Assembly (NCBI GenBank): GCA_003164715.1
Contig: PLTZ01000030.1
Coordinates: forward strand, 24,504-88,503
DNA from: Opitutaceae bacterium
GTDB taxonomy: Bacteria; Verrucomicrobiota; Verrucomicrobiia; Opitutales; Opitutaceae
DNA: 64,000 nucleotides
Direction: 5' to 3'
The notes beneath the pieces were generated by a model, which ran no database searches, was not told where the DNA came from, and saw only the letters and a list, made by a program, of their open reading frames with translations. Position numbers and translations under genes: made by a program. Positions 49,118 through 58,797 of this stretch are shown here, in pieces; the first letter of the stretch is position 1, and each line of letters opens with the position of its first letter.

Positions 49118-50344
49118 GTGAAACCACGCAAAGTTGCCATCCTCACCGCGGGCGGCCTCGCCCCTTGCCTCAGTTCAGCGATCGGCGGCCTCATCGAGCG
49201 CTACACCGAGATCGCGCCGGAGATTGAAATCCTCTGCTACCGAGGGGGTTACAAGGGCCTGCTCCTCGGCGACAGCTACAAGGTGACGCCGGAGATCCGC
49301 GCGGCGGCGCATATCCTTCACGGCTACGGAGGGAGCCCCATTGGCAACAGCCGCGTGAAGCTCACCAACGCGAAGGATTGCGTGAAGCGCGGCCTGGTGA
49401 AGGAGGGCCAGAATCCGCAGCAGGTCGCGGCCGACCAGCTCGTCAAGGACGGCATCGACGTCCTCCACACGATCGGAGGCGACGACACGAACACCGCCGC
49501 GGCCGACCTCGCGGCCTTCCTCGCCAAGAACGGCTACGCCCTCACCGTCATCGGGCTTCCCAAGACGATCGATAACGACGTGTTCCCAATCCGCCAGTCG
49601 CTCGGCGCCTGGACGGCAGCGGAGCAGGGAGCGCGCTACTTCGCCAACGTCGTCGCGGAGCGCGGCGCCAACCCGCGGATGCTCATCGTCCACGAGGTGA
49701 TGGGCCGCAGCTGCGGCTGGCTGACCGCGGCGACCGCCCGCAACTACCGCGCGATGATCGCGCACCAGGAGGTCGTCCCGGGCCTCGGCCTGTCCCGGGA
49801 GCGGCTCGACCTGCACGGGATCTACATCCCCGAGATGCACGTCGACATCGCCGCCGAGGCGGCGCGCCTGAAGGCGATCATGAACCGGCTGGACAACGTG
49901 AACATCTTTATCTCGGAGGGCGCCGGCGTCGACGAGATCGTCACCGAGCTGACCGCCAAGGGCCTCGAGGTGCCGCGCGATGCGTTCGGCCACGTCAAGC
50001 TCGACGCGGTCAATCCCGGGAAGTGGTTCGGCGACCAGTTCTCGAAATACATCGGGGCTGAGAAGACCCTCGTGCAGAAGAGCGGCTACTTCGCCCGCGC
50101 GGCGGCCGCCAATCCCGACGATCTGCGCCTCATCAAGGGCTGCACGGACCTCGCGGTCGAATGCGCGCTCCGCGGCGATGGCGGCGTCATCGGCCACGAC
50201 GAGGACCGCGGCAATATCCTTCGCGCGATCGAGTTCCCCCGGATCAAGGGGGGCAAGCCGTTCAACATCGACACGCCCTGGTTCGGCGAGCTGCTCGCGG
50301 CGATCGGCCAGCCGAAGGGTCCCAGGAGCGCCGCCAAGCACTGA
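49118..50344 (+). CDS. pyrophosphate-dependent 6-phosphofructokinase
   Basis: TAGGLAPCLSSAIGGLIERY; IGGDDTNTAAADLA; LPKTIDNDVFP; MGRSCGWLTA; GTG start. Confidence 0.88.
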   Translation: MKPRKVAILTAGGLAPCLSSAIGGLIERYTEIAPEIEILCYRGGYKGLLLGDSYKVTPEIRAAAHILHGYGGSPIGNSRVKLTNAKDCVKRGLVKEGQNPQQVAADQLVKDGIDVLHTIGGDDTNTAAADLAAFLAKNGYALTVIGLPKTIDNDVFPIRQSLGAWTAAEQGARYFANVVAERGANPRMLIVHEVMGRSCGWLTAATARNYRAMIAHQEVVPGLGLSRERLDLHGIYIPEMHVDIAAEAARLKAIMNRLDNVNIFISEGAGVDEIVTELTAKGLEVPRDAFGHVKLDAVNPGKWFGDQFSKYIGAEKTLVQKSGYFARAAAANPDDLRLIKGCTDLAVECALRGDGGVIGHDEDRGNILRAIEFPRIKGGKPFNIDTPWFGELLAAIGQPKGPRSAAKH

Positions 50345-50353
50345 GCGGGGCGC

Positions 50354-50374
50354 CCGCGGGCCCGGGGCCCGCGG
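50354..50374. terminator. perfect GC palindrome 10 nt downstream of the PFK gene, candidate terminator hairpin
   Basis: CCGCGGGCCC-G-GGGCCCGCGG: perfect 10-bp arms; no clear U-tract. Confidence 0.4.
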
Positions 50375-50449
50375 CCACTTTCCTCTAGCAAGGAGGGGCG
50401 CCTTGTAGTCACCTTCCGGAGCGGACGGAATCTCGTCCGAGCCCCACCC

Positions 50450-52816
50450 ATGCCCGCGAAGCGCGCAGAAACAGCCATCCCCAGGCCGGAGCCGGAGCCG
50501 GTTCGCGGCCGGGAAGCTTGGTTGTGGGCGGGCGCGGCCGCGCTGGCGGCCGCGGCCGTCGCGGCCTACGGCCGGACCCTCTCCGTCCCGTTTCTCTTCG
50601 ACGACGATACGTCGATCGCGGCAAACGCGACGATCCGCCACCTGGGCACGGCGATCTGGCCGGCCAGCGGCGCCACCGTCAGCGGAAGGCCCGTCCTGAA
50701 CCTCTCGCTGGCCGCCAATTACGCCGTCAGCGGGACCTCCGTGTGGAGCTACCATGCGCTCAACCTGGCGATCCACGTGCTCGCGGGATGGACCCTGTTC
50801 GGGATCGTGCGGCGGACCCTGGAGCCAAGGAGGCTTCCCCACGCGGCCTCGGTCGCCTTCTGCTCATCCCTCCTGTGGACCCTGCACCCCCTGCAGACGG
50901 AGTCCGTCACCTACGTCATCCAGCGCGCCGAGTCGCTCATGGGCCTGTTCTACCTGCTGACGCTCTATTGCTTCATCCGCGGGGCCGGGGCGGATACCGC
51001 CCCCCGGCGGTCTTGGTACATCCTGTCGGGGGCCGCCTGCCTCCTCGGCATGGGCACCAAGGAGGTGATGGTCACCGCGCCAATCGTCGTGCTCCTCTAC
51101 GACCGCACCTTCGTGGCCGGGAGCCTGAGGGAGGCGCTTCGCCTGCGTCGCGGGCTGTACGCGGGGCTGGCCTCGACATGGGTCCTTCTGCTCGTCCTGG
51201 TAGTGTCCACCCAGGGCCGCGCCGGGACGGCCGGATTCGGAAGCGGCGTGCCCTGGTGGGGCTACGCGCTCACGCAATTGCCTGCGCTGGCCCACTACCT
51301 GCGGCTGAGCCTATGGCCCGACCCGCTCGTCTTTGACTACGGCAGCGCCCTGGCCGTCACGGTCCCGCAGTTCGCTCCCGGCGCCGTCATGATCGCGGGC
51401 CTCCTGGCGGCCACGGCCTGGGCGATGGCAAGGCGTCCCGCCCTCGGCTTCCTCGGGTTTTGCTTCTTCGCGGTGCTGGCGCCGAGCTCGAGCATCGTGC
51501 CGGTGGCGACCGAGACGATGGCGGAGCACCGGATGTACCTGCCCCTGATCCCCGTGGTCGTTCTGGCGGTGCTCGTGATCCACCGTTCCCTCGGACGCTG
51601 GGCCCTGCCGCTCTGCCTGGCGCTGGCCGCGGCGCTCTCCTGGGCCACCTGGCAGCGCAACGGGGCCTATCGCAGCAGCGAGGCGATCTGGGCCGACACG
51701 GTGTCCAAACGCCCGGGCAACGAGCGGGCCCAGAACAACCTCGGATTCCTGCTCTCCAGGACGCCCGGGCGGATGGACGAGGCCATCGCCCACTACGAGG
51801 AGGCCCTGCGCCTCAAGCCCGACTACGCGCAGGCGCACGACAACCTGGCCAGCGCCCTCGTCACGAAGCCCGGCCGCCTGGAGGACGCCGTCGCGCACTT
51901 CGAGGAGGCGCTGCGCCTCAAGCCCGACCTGACCGAGGCGCACTACAACCTGGGCTGCGCCCTGGAGAAGATCCCCGGCCGCGCCGGCGAGGCGATCGCC
52001 CACTATGAGGAGGCGCTGCGCCAGGATCCCGACTACGCCGAGGCGCACTACAACCTGGGCTGCCTCCTTCAGAAGGCGCCCGGACGGCTGGACGACGCGA
52101 TCGCCCAGTACGCGGAGGCCCTGCGCGTCAAGCCCGGACTTCCCGAGGCCCATTACAACCTCGGCCGCGCGCTCGAGGCGAAGCCCGGCCGGCTGAACGA
52201 GGCGATCGCCCACTACGAGGAGGCCCTGCGGCTGAAGCCGGACTACGCCGAGGCGCACAATAGCCTCGGCGACGCCCTCCAGGAGTCGCCCGGCCGGATG
52301 CCGGAGGCGATCCGGCAGTACGAGGAGGCCGTGCGCCTGAAACCCGGTTTCGCCCGGGCGCATTTCAACCTGGGCTACGCACTGGAGACGGCCGGAGGCC
52401 GGAAGGACGAGGCGGTCGCCCACTATGAGCAGGCCCTGCGCCTCGAGCCCGGGTTCGCCCAGGCGCATTACAACCTCGCCTGCGTGCTGCAGAGGCTGCC
52501 GGGCCGGATGGACGAGGCGATCGGCCACTACCAGGAGGCCCTGCGCCTCAGGCCGGATTATGCCGAGGCGCACTGCAACCTGGGTAACGCCCTTGATGCG
52601 GTAGGCAGGACCAGGGAGGCGGAGGCCCAGTATGCGGCCGCGCTCCAGCTGCTTCCGGATAACGCCACCATCCATCTCGACCTCGCCCTGGTGCTCCTGA
52701 AGACGCCCGGGCGGACGGCGGACGCGGTCTTCCACCTGAGGGAGGCGATCAGGCTAGAGCCGGGCAACGAGCCGGCGCGCCGCATCCTGTCGCAGATCGC
52801 CCCGACGGCGCAGTGA
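50450..52816 (+). CDS. multi-TM TMTC-like (DUF1736) protein with C-terminal TPR array
   Basis: N-terminal multi-TM region with FLFDDDTSI acidic loop; ~10 C-terminal TPRs (AIAHYEEALRLKPDYAEAHYNLG...). Confidence 0.85.
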   Translation: MPAKRAETAIPRPEPEPVRGREAWLWAGAAALAAAAVAAYGRTLSVPFLFDDDTSIAANATIRHLGTAIWPASGATVSGRPVLNLSLAANYAVSGTSVWSYHALNLAIHVLAGWTLFGIVRRTLEPRRLPHAASVAFCSSLLWTLHPLQTESVTYVIQRAESLMGLFYLLTLYCFIRGAGADTAPRRSWYILSGAACLLGMGTKEVMVTAPIVVLLYDRTFVAGSLREALRLRRGLYAGLASTWVLLLVLVVSTQGRAGTAGFGSGVPWWGYALTQLPALAHYLRLSLWPDPLVFDYGSALAVTVPQFAPGAVMIAGLLAATAWAMARRPALGFLGFCFFAVLAPSSSIVPVATETMAEHRMYLPLIPVVVLAVLVIHRSLGRWALPLCLALAAALSWATWQRNGAYRSSEAIWADTVSKRPGNERAQNNLGFLLSRTPGRMDEAIAHYEEALRLKPDYAQAHDNLASALVTKPGRLEDAVAHFEEALRLKPDLTEAHYNLGCALEKIPGRAGEAIAHYEEALRQDPDYAEAHYNLGCLLQKAPGRLDDAIAQYAEALRVKPGLPEAHYNLGRALEAKPGRLNEAIAHYEEALRLKPDYAEAHNSLGDALQESPGRMPEAIRQYEEAVRLKPGFARAHFNLGYALETAGGRKDEAVAHYEQALRLEPGFAQAHYNLACVLQRLPGRMDEAIGHYQEALRLRPDYAEAHCNLGNALDAVGRTREAEAQYAAALQLLPDNATIHLDLALVLLKTPGRTADAVFHLREAIRLEPGNEPARRILSQIAPTAQ
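51782..52795 (+). repeat. TPR-encoding tandem repeat, mostly ~105-bp (35-aa) units
   Basis: Consensus A(I/V)AHYEEALRLKPDYAEAHYNLGxALxxxPGRxxE repeated ~10 times. Confidence 0.85.
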
Positions 52817-52824
52817 GGGATTGG

Positions 52825-52847
52825 CGCGCGCCGGCCGCCGGCGCGCG
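52825..52847. terminator. hairpin between convergent genes, candidate bidirectional terminator
   Basis: CGCGCGCCGG-CCG-CCGGCGCGCG: perfect 10-bp arms, 3-nt loop; no U-tract. Confidence 0.45.
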
Positions 52848-52854
52848 CGGACGG

Positions 52855-53340
52855 TCACGCGGCAACAATCTTGAGCAGGACCGAGCCGGATTTCTTGGCC
52901 GTCGAAATCTTCAGGTGAACCGTCTTCAAGCCCTCCTTGGTCATGACCTCCTGGTACGAGTCCACGTCGATCAGGGGCCTGCCGGTCCTGTAGGTATCCG
53001 TCACCGAGTTACGGATCGCGCAGGCCTTGCAGTGGACGTGCTTGCCGCACCCGCCCGGATGTTTGGAATAGATGCACTCGAGCACCTCGCCCGCGAGCTG
53101 GCCCTGGACCTCTTGCCGCTCCTTGCCGACAAGCTTGAGGGCCTCGCTGTTGGCCTCGATCAGTTCCGTGTCCGGGCCCACCACGATCACGGGAAAATCG
53201 AACTTTCCGATGTACTCCTTGAGCGGGACGGGCCCGGGCCCCCCAAGGAATGCGACCTGGCAGGTCGGGCACATCCCGTGGGTGATGAACGCCGGCCTTT
53301 CCGGCTTAAGCACCAGCCCGCACCATGCGCAGATTGTCAT
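52855..53340 (-). CDS. Cys-rich PAS-domain protein with N-terminal CxxC zinc-ribbon-like motif
   Basis: MTICAWCGLVLKPERPAFITHGMCPTCQ; PAS core VIVVGPDTELIEANSEALKLVG; HPGGCGKHVHCKACAIRNSV. Confidence 0.75.
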   Translation of the reverse strand: MTICAWCGLVLKPERPAFITHGMCPTCQVAFLGGPGPVPLKEYIGKFDFPVIVVGPDTELIEANSEALKLVGKERQEVQGQLAGEVLECIYSKHPGGCGKHVHCKACAIRNSVTDTYRTGRPLIDVDSYQEVMTKEGLKTVHLKISTAKKSGSVLLKIVAA

Positions 53341-53576
53341 GAGAAATCGTGACAGGAACCACACATTCTGGGCGCCGTCAATTTTGCCTATTTCGTCCAT
53401 GAGTTGCGCTCACGAGCCCGGGAACCGCCGCCAATCCCGGGCACCGGTCGGGCGGGACCCGGGGCTCCGGCAAGCGCGCGCCCCGTGGCCCTTGAGGTCG
53501 CACACGCTTTGCCCGACGAGCCTCGGATCGAACCTTGCCTCCCGCTCTTCTGCGCCAAGAGTCCACCCTCGTACCC

Positions 53577-56501
53577 ATGACCCGCGTTCTGCTTACGGTG
53601 CCCCCGCACCTGAGAGATTTCATCCATACCTCTGCGGGGCGCAGGCTATGGAGCGGGCGGCTGGCCGAGGTCGCCGGAGGGGCCGAGGTGTTTGTCGGGG
53701 CCGACCCGCGTTCGCGCCGACTGGGCTCCGGGGGCGGCACCGTCGGCCTCCTGGTGCAGGCGTGGCGCGAAGGCCGCGGGCGCCACGGCACACCTCTTTC
53801 CGAATGGCTCCGGGGCGACCAACGGCTGGTGCTGCACGGGGGCGGCGAGAGCCGCCGCCTCCCCGCATACGCCGCCCTCGGGAAGGCGTTCCTGCCGATG
53901 CCGGCCGTCGACGGGCTCGCGCCGCGCCGGTTCGACCAGATGCTCGCGGATTTCCAGATACCGGCCTATCAGCAGGTGCTCCGCGAGGCCGGCACAAAGG
54001 CGGCCGTCCTCGTGACGGCCGGCGACGTCTGGCTCGACTTCGACCCGCTCCAGATCCCCGCCGCCACGGCGGACATCACGGGGATCGGCATGCGGGTGGC
54101 GCCGGAGACCGCCCGGAACTTCGGCGTCTATTTCGTGGCGCGGGAGGCGGGACCCGCCGAGGGTTGCGAGCACCCGATCGCGTTCTTCCGCCAGAAGCCG
54201 GCCGCGGAGGAGATCCACCGCCTCTCGGCGCGTTACGACTACTATGTGGACACGGGGATGTGGCTCCTCAGCCTCGAGGCCTTAAGCCTCCTGTTTCGCC
54301 GGTGCGGGTGGGACGAGAAGCGGGGCCGCTTCGCGACCGCGGACGGCCACCCCGGCCACATGGACCTGTACACCGAGATCGGCTCCGCCCTCGGCCGCGA
54401 GTCCCGCGCTCCGGACCGCCTGCGACGCCTGGGATGGTCCCGCCTGCGCGCCGCCGTGGTCCCACTCGAGGACGCGAGGTTCTACCACCTGGGCTCCAGC
54501 CGCCAGCTCTTCGAGTCCTTCGAGCACATCCAGCGGGGACGCTTCTCGCCGCTCAGGGCGCTGGCCACGGCGACTCCGCCCTCCGCGTTCACCAGCCTGA
54601 CGTCCCTTCCCGTATTGCTCGACGCCGTGGCGGCGCGCCGGCCGATTCGCCTCGACGGGCACAACATCGTCGCCGGGCTTCCCGCCGGGTCCCGCGTCCG
54701 GTGGCTCGGGCAGGGCTGGTGCGCCGAGGCGGCGCCCGTGGGCGGTGGCGAGTGGGTCCTCAGGCCACATCATCTCGACGACACGTTGCGGGGGGCCGCG
54801 GGCACCGGCGGAAGAATCTGCGGGCATGACGCCCTGGACTGGCTCGCCGCGCGCGGCCTGCGCGGGAAGGCGGCCGATGTGTTCGAGCTGCCGATCTATC
54901 CCGTCCTCGCGGCCCGCGAGATCGACCAGGACGCGCTGAACTGGTTCTTCGACCCACACCCCGACCCCGCCGTCGGGGCGCGCCTGGCGCGCCACCGCAG
55001 GCTCTCCGCGGCGCAGATCCCGGAGGCCGTGGACTTCGCACGATGCTTCGCGTCCCGGCGTGCGGCCTATGCCACGTGCCTGCGGGCGGAGTTTGAGGGC
55101 TGCCTTTCGGGAGCCGACATGCGGGTCTTCACGCAGGACTTTGAGGCACTAGGCGCCTACGCGACCAAGGAGGCCCCGGCGCTCGGGCGGTGGCTGCGTG
55201 CGAACGGGCCGCGGATACTCCCGATGATCACCAAGCCCGAGCACGCCTCCCGGCTCCTCATGCTGCTGGCCAGCCTGCGGACGGGACGCCGGCGCGCGGC
55301 ATTGGTCGGCTCGGGCTATGCCCGGCTTCAGGAGTCGGTCATCGCCTCCGGTGGCATCGAGAGGACGCGCCCGCGCCTCGCGCTCAAGGACGACCAGATC
55401 GTGTGGGCGCGCAGTCCCCTGCGCTTCGACCTGGCCGGCGGCTGGACCGACACCCCGCCCTATTGCATCGAGTTCGGCGGCTGCGTCCTCAACGTCGCCG
55501 TGCTCCTGAACGGCCAGCCCCCGATACAGGCGTTCGTGCGCCCGATCACGGAGCTCAAGTTCAGGCTGCGGTCGATCGACCTGGGGTCGATGGAGGACAT
55601 CGACAGCTTTGCGGGCCTGGCCTCCTTTCGCGACGCGCATTCGGGATTCAGCCTTCCGAAGGTCGCGCTCGCCCTGGCCGGATTCCTGCCCGAGTTCGCT
55701 GCCGGCAGGCCCCCGGGCTCGCTGCGCGAGCGGCTCAGGCGATTCGGCGGCGGCCTTGAGATCTCCCTGCTGAGCGCCGTTCCGAAGGGCTCGGGACTCG
55801 GCACCTCGTCGATCGTTGGGGCGACGCTCCTCGCGGCGCTGAATCGGGCCTGCGGCCTCGGTTGGGACCCTGTCGATCTCTACCAGCGGGTCCTGTCGGT
55901 CGAGCAGCTTCTCACGACCGGCGGCGGGTGGCAGGACCAGGCGGGGGCGCTCTTTGCCGGCATCAAGCTGATCCAGACGGAGCCGGGCCTCGCCCAGGCG
56001 CCGAGCGTCCGCTACCTGCCCGAGACCCTGCTCGGCGACGCGTACGCGAACCAGACGCTCCTTCTCTACTACACGGGCGTCACGCGGCTGGCCAAGCGCA
56101 TCCTCAGGGAGATCGTGCACGACATGTTCCTTGCCCGGTCGTCCACGCTGCGGACGCTCGGCCTGATCCGCGCCAACGCCCAGCACCTGCACCACGCACT
56201 CCAGGAGAGCGACCAGGCCTCGCTGCACCGCTGCATTGCGCGCTCATGGGACCTCAACCGGCGCCTCGATCCCGGCACGACTACGCCTCCGATCGAGCGC
56301 ATCATCCGGCTGGCCGGCGAGGACCTGGCCGCCTGCAAGCTTCTCGGCGCGGGAGGAGGGGGCTACATGCTCCTGTGCGCAAAGTCGCCCGAGGCCGGCC
56401 GCAGGATCCGCCGCCGGCTCGAGGAGCACCCCTTGAACGCCCGCGCGCGTTTCGTCGATTTCCGGGTGTCCAGCAGGGCGGTCGAGGTGACCGTGAGCTG
56501 A
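53577..56501 (+). CDS. bifunctional fucokinase / fucose-1-phosphate guanylyltransferase-like protein
   Basis: N-term fucose pyrophosphorylase-like RLGSGGGTVGLLVQAWR; C-term GHMP kinase SPLRFDLAGGWTDTPPYCIEFGGCVLN, VPKGSGLGTSSIVGATLL, LLGAGGGGYMLL. Confidence 0.87.
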   Translation: MTRVLLTVPPHLRDFIHTSAGRRLWSGRLAEVAGGAEVFVGADPRSRRLGSGGGTVGLLVQAWREGRGRHGTPLSEWLRGDQRLVLHGGGESRRLPAYAALGKAFLPMPAVDGLAPRRFDQMLADFQIPAYQQVLREAGTKAAVLVTAGDVWLDFDPLQIPAATADITGIGMRVAPETARNFGVYFVAREAGPAEGCEHPIAFFRQKPAAEEIHRLSARYDYYVDTGMWLLSLEALSLLFRRCGWDEKRGRFATADGHPGHMDLYTEIGSALGRESRAPDRLRRLGWSRLRAAVVPLEDARFYHLGSSRQLFESFEHIQRGRFSPLRALATATPPSAFTSLTSLPVLLDAVAARRPIRLDGHNIVAGLPAGSRVRWLGQGWCAEAAPVGGGEWVLRPHHLDDTLRGAAGTGGRICGHDALDWLAARGLRGKAADVFELPIYPVLAAREIDQDALNWFFDPHPDPAVGARLARHRRLSAAQIPEAVDFARCFASRRAAYATCLRAEFEGCLSGADMRVFTQDFEALGAYATKEAPALGRWLRANGPRILPMITKPEHASRLLMLLASLRTGRRRAALVGSGYARLQESVIASGGIERTRPRLALKDDQIVWARSPLRFDLAGGWTDTPPYCIEFGGCVLNVAVLLNGQPPIQAFVRPITELKFRLRSIDLGSMEDIDSFAGLASFRDAHSGFSLPKVALALAGFLPEFAAGRPPGSLRERLRRFGGGLEISLLSAVPKGSGLGTSSIVGATLLAALNRACGLGWDPVDLYQRVLSVEQLLTTGGGWQDQAGALFAGIKLIQTEPGLAQAPSVRYLPETLLGDAYANQTLLLYYTGVTRLAKRILREIVHDMFLARSSTLRTLGLIRANAQHLHHALQESDQASLHRCIARSWDLNRRLDPGTTTPPIERIIRLAGEDLAACKLLGAGGGGYMLLCAKSPEAGRRIRRRLEEHPLNARARFVDFRVSSRAVEVTVS

Positions 56502-56563
56502 GCGCACGCCGCTATCCGGCGAAATCGATTGAAAACCGGCGCGGGCGAGGTCTTTCATCGGAT

Positions 56564-57811
56564 ATGATCAAGCCACCGGCAGGGCGTGGGATGCCCGGGG
56601 CCTTGGCGCGCGCCACCGCGGTCCTCTTCCTCTGCGGCTCGCAGGCCCTGCTGCGGTCACAGGACTCCGCGGCGCTCTACCGGTACGACGGGAATATCGC
56701 TGCCCGCTGGAGTACCCCAGAGGGACGCGACGGGGCGCCCTGCGCCGCCGCCGAGAACAACGGGGCTAAGGGCCATCCGTTTGATCCGATCAAGGCAGGC
56801 GCCACGTGCGTCCTGCTTGACGTCAAGGGGCCGGGGCTCATCTCGCGGATATGGCTGACAGTTGCCGACCGCTCGCCCGAGATGCTGCGGTCACTGAAGC
56901 TCGAGATGTTCTGGGACGACGCCCAAAGGCCGGCCGTCGCCGTTCCTCTCGGGGATTTCTTCGGCGTCGGCGTCGGCCTCGGCCGGACAGCCCGATTCCA
57001 TAACGCCTTTTTTGCCGACCCCGAGGGCAGGTCGTTCCTCTGCTTCATCCCGATGCCGTTCCGTACGGCCGCGCGCGTCCAGGTGACCAACGAGTCGGGC
57101 AAGGACCTCACTCACCTGTTCTTCGACGTCGATTTCCAGAGGATGAAGGCCTGGGATGCGGGGGACCTCTACTTCCACGCCTATTGGAGCCGCGACCGCG
57201 CGACGACCCTGGCCAGGGACTTTGAGCTCCTGCCCAGGGTGGAGGGCAAGGGCCGGTTCCTGGGCGTGAACGTGGGCGTGAACGCGAACGCGGCCTATGG
57301 GAACACCTGGGGGGGCGAGGGCGAGGTGAAGATGTTCCTGGACGGCGACCAGGGGCACCCCACCTTTGCGGGGACCGGCACCGAGGACTACATCGGCACC
57401 GGGTGGGGCGAAAGCGAGTTCCAGAACGACTACGCCGGATGCCTCTTGGCCGATGAGAAGGTCCGCCAGTGGGCCTTCTATCGTTTTCATGTTCCGGACC
57501 CCGTATTCTTCGAGAACGGCTGCAGGGTGACCCTGCAGCAGATAGGCGGAGGCCCCCGGGCGACCGTCGCGGCCCTGCAGCGCGCGAACGTACTCCTGAT
57601 CCCCGTGAGCGTCGATAGCCAGGGCACGCTGACAAGGTTGTACTCGCCGGGGACGGTCGCCCAGGCGGACGACCCCAAGGTGCCCGACGGGTGGGTCAAT
57701 TTCTACAGGTCCGACGACATCTCGGCCACGGCCTACTTTTACCTTGATGCCCCATCCAGCCGCCTCCCGCCGTTGCAGGGCGTAGCCGAGCGGGTGAGCG
57801 GCGGCAAATAG
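56564..57811 (+). CDS. exported DUF2961 / GH172-like protein
   Basis: SRIWLTVADRSPEMLRSLKLEMFWDDAQRPAVAVPLGDFFGVGVG; FAGTGTEDYIGTGWGES; ATG at 56564 in frame with the ORF. Confidence 0.82.
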   Translation: MIKPPAGRGMPGALARATAVLFLCGSQALLRSQDSAALYRYDGNIAARWSTPEGRDGAPCAAAENNGAKGHPFDPIKAGATCVLLDVKGPGLISRIWLTVADRSPEMLRSLKLEMFWDDAQRPAVAVPLGDFFGVGVGLGRTARFHNAFFADPEGRSFLCFIPMPFRTAARVQVTNESGKDLTHLFFDVDFQRMKAWDAGDLYFHAYWSRDRATTLARDFELLPRVEGKGRFLGVNVGVNANAAYGNTWGGEGEVKMFLDGDQGHPTFAGTGTEDYIGTGWGESEFQNDYAGCLLADEKVRQWAFYRFHVPDPVFFENGCRVTLQQIGGGPRATVAALQRANVLLIPVSVDSQGTLTRLYSPGTVAQADDPKVPDGWVNFYRSDDISATAYFYLDAPSSRLPPLQGVAERVSGGK

Positions 57812-58129
57812 GGGCGCCGCCTCCCGGATACCGGGCTCATCCCCCCCAAAAAACACATGCGATGGTTGAACGAGGACAAAGCGGGAGGACCAGGGTCCCG
57901 GGGTGCGTGTGCGTGCAACCAACCCCTGCCCCGCCGCGAGGAGCCTTAGCGCGCGATCAATGTGCCAAGAACTTGGCCTTATGAAGTTTACAAAGGACAT
58001 ACGCCGGATGGCACGGTGCAAGCAATTCTGAGCATCGGCGGCCTCATGGCGCGCCCATATTCAATGCGAACCCATCGAAGGATTATTGCCACCCAATCAA
58101 CGGGCGCAGCTTCGCATCAATGCTCGTGG

Positions 58130-58504
58130 ATGAAGATGAAGCTCCAGCTCGTCACCCTAGCGGCCTTGTGCCTCATCTGCGCCGGATGCCTTCCGCCCGA
58201 TCCGTTCTCCGCGGATGCCCAGAGGAGCCTGGACACGCGAACGGAGTCGGATGGGCGGGTCGTCGTCCTTGATTCGAGGGCGAACTGGAGGTTCTACTCG
58301 TCGGCGATCGGCGCCCAGGTGGAACAGGAGGCGAAGGGCCTGCCTCCGCCGGGAAGCTTGGGGTCATGGACCGCCTACTGGCGCATGGGCATTGCAAGGA
58401 TCCGCTCAAACCAGGAGCACCCCGAAAGGTACTTCGCGCTGGTGCTGGATCTTCGCCGCCAACACGAGCTGCCCGATCTTCCCAGGGACGCCATCGAACC
58501 CTGA
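58130..58504 (+). CDS. small lipoprotein, unknown function
   Basis: MKMKLQLVTLAALCLICAGCLPPDPFSADAQ lipobox. Confidence 0.6.
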   Translation: MKMKLQLVTLAALCLICAGCLPPDPFSADAQRSLDTRTESDGRVVVLDSRANWRFYSSAIGAQVEQEAKGLPPPGSLGSWTAYWRMGIARIRSNQEHPERYFALVLDLRRQHELPDLPRDAIEP

Positions 58505-58797
58505 GCGGATCGCAGGGATGACTTTGGATGGAGCGCCCGCTAAACGGACCGGATCCGCAGACCGTGACAAAGAACGCCGGGCCGTTGGCGGGCGTCGTGG
58601 TTGAAGGCCGCCGGATGGCGCCCCCGTTAGCCGCGAGAATCGGGTGTAAGTAACCATCTGGCGCGAAACCCCCGGCAAGGCGTCAAGACCCCATCAATGT
58701 TAACCCCTTATTGACCATATGTTAGATTGTGTAGACCCAACTTGGCATGTTGAATGCGATAAGAGGGGGTAACAACGCGCCGACGGCACCTCACCCT

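Noticed and set aside
57980-58032. Short peptide MKFTKDIRRMARCKQF as a leader peptide
   Set aside because: No support beyond an ATG and stop; no attenuator-like structure seen
58700-58740. Possible sigma70-like promoter TTAACC-17 nt-TAGATT upstream of the TonB-C-like gene
   Set aside because: Match is weak and promoter rules for this lineage are unknown; needs TSS mapping
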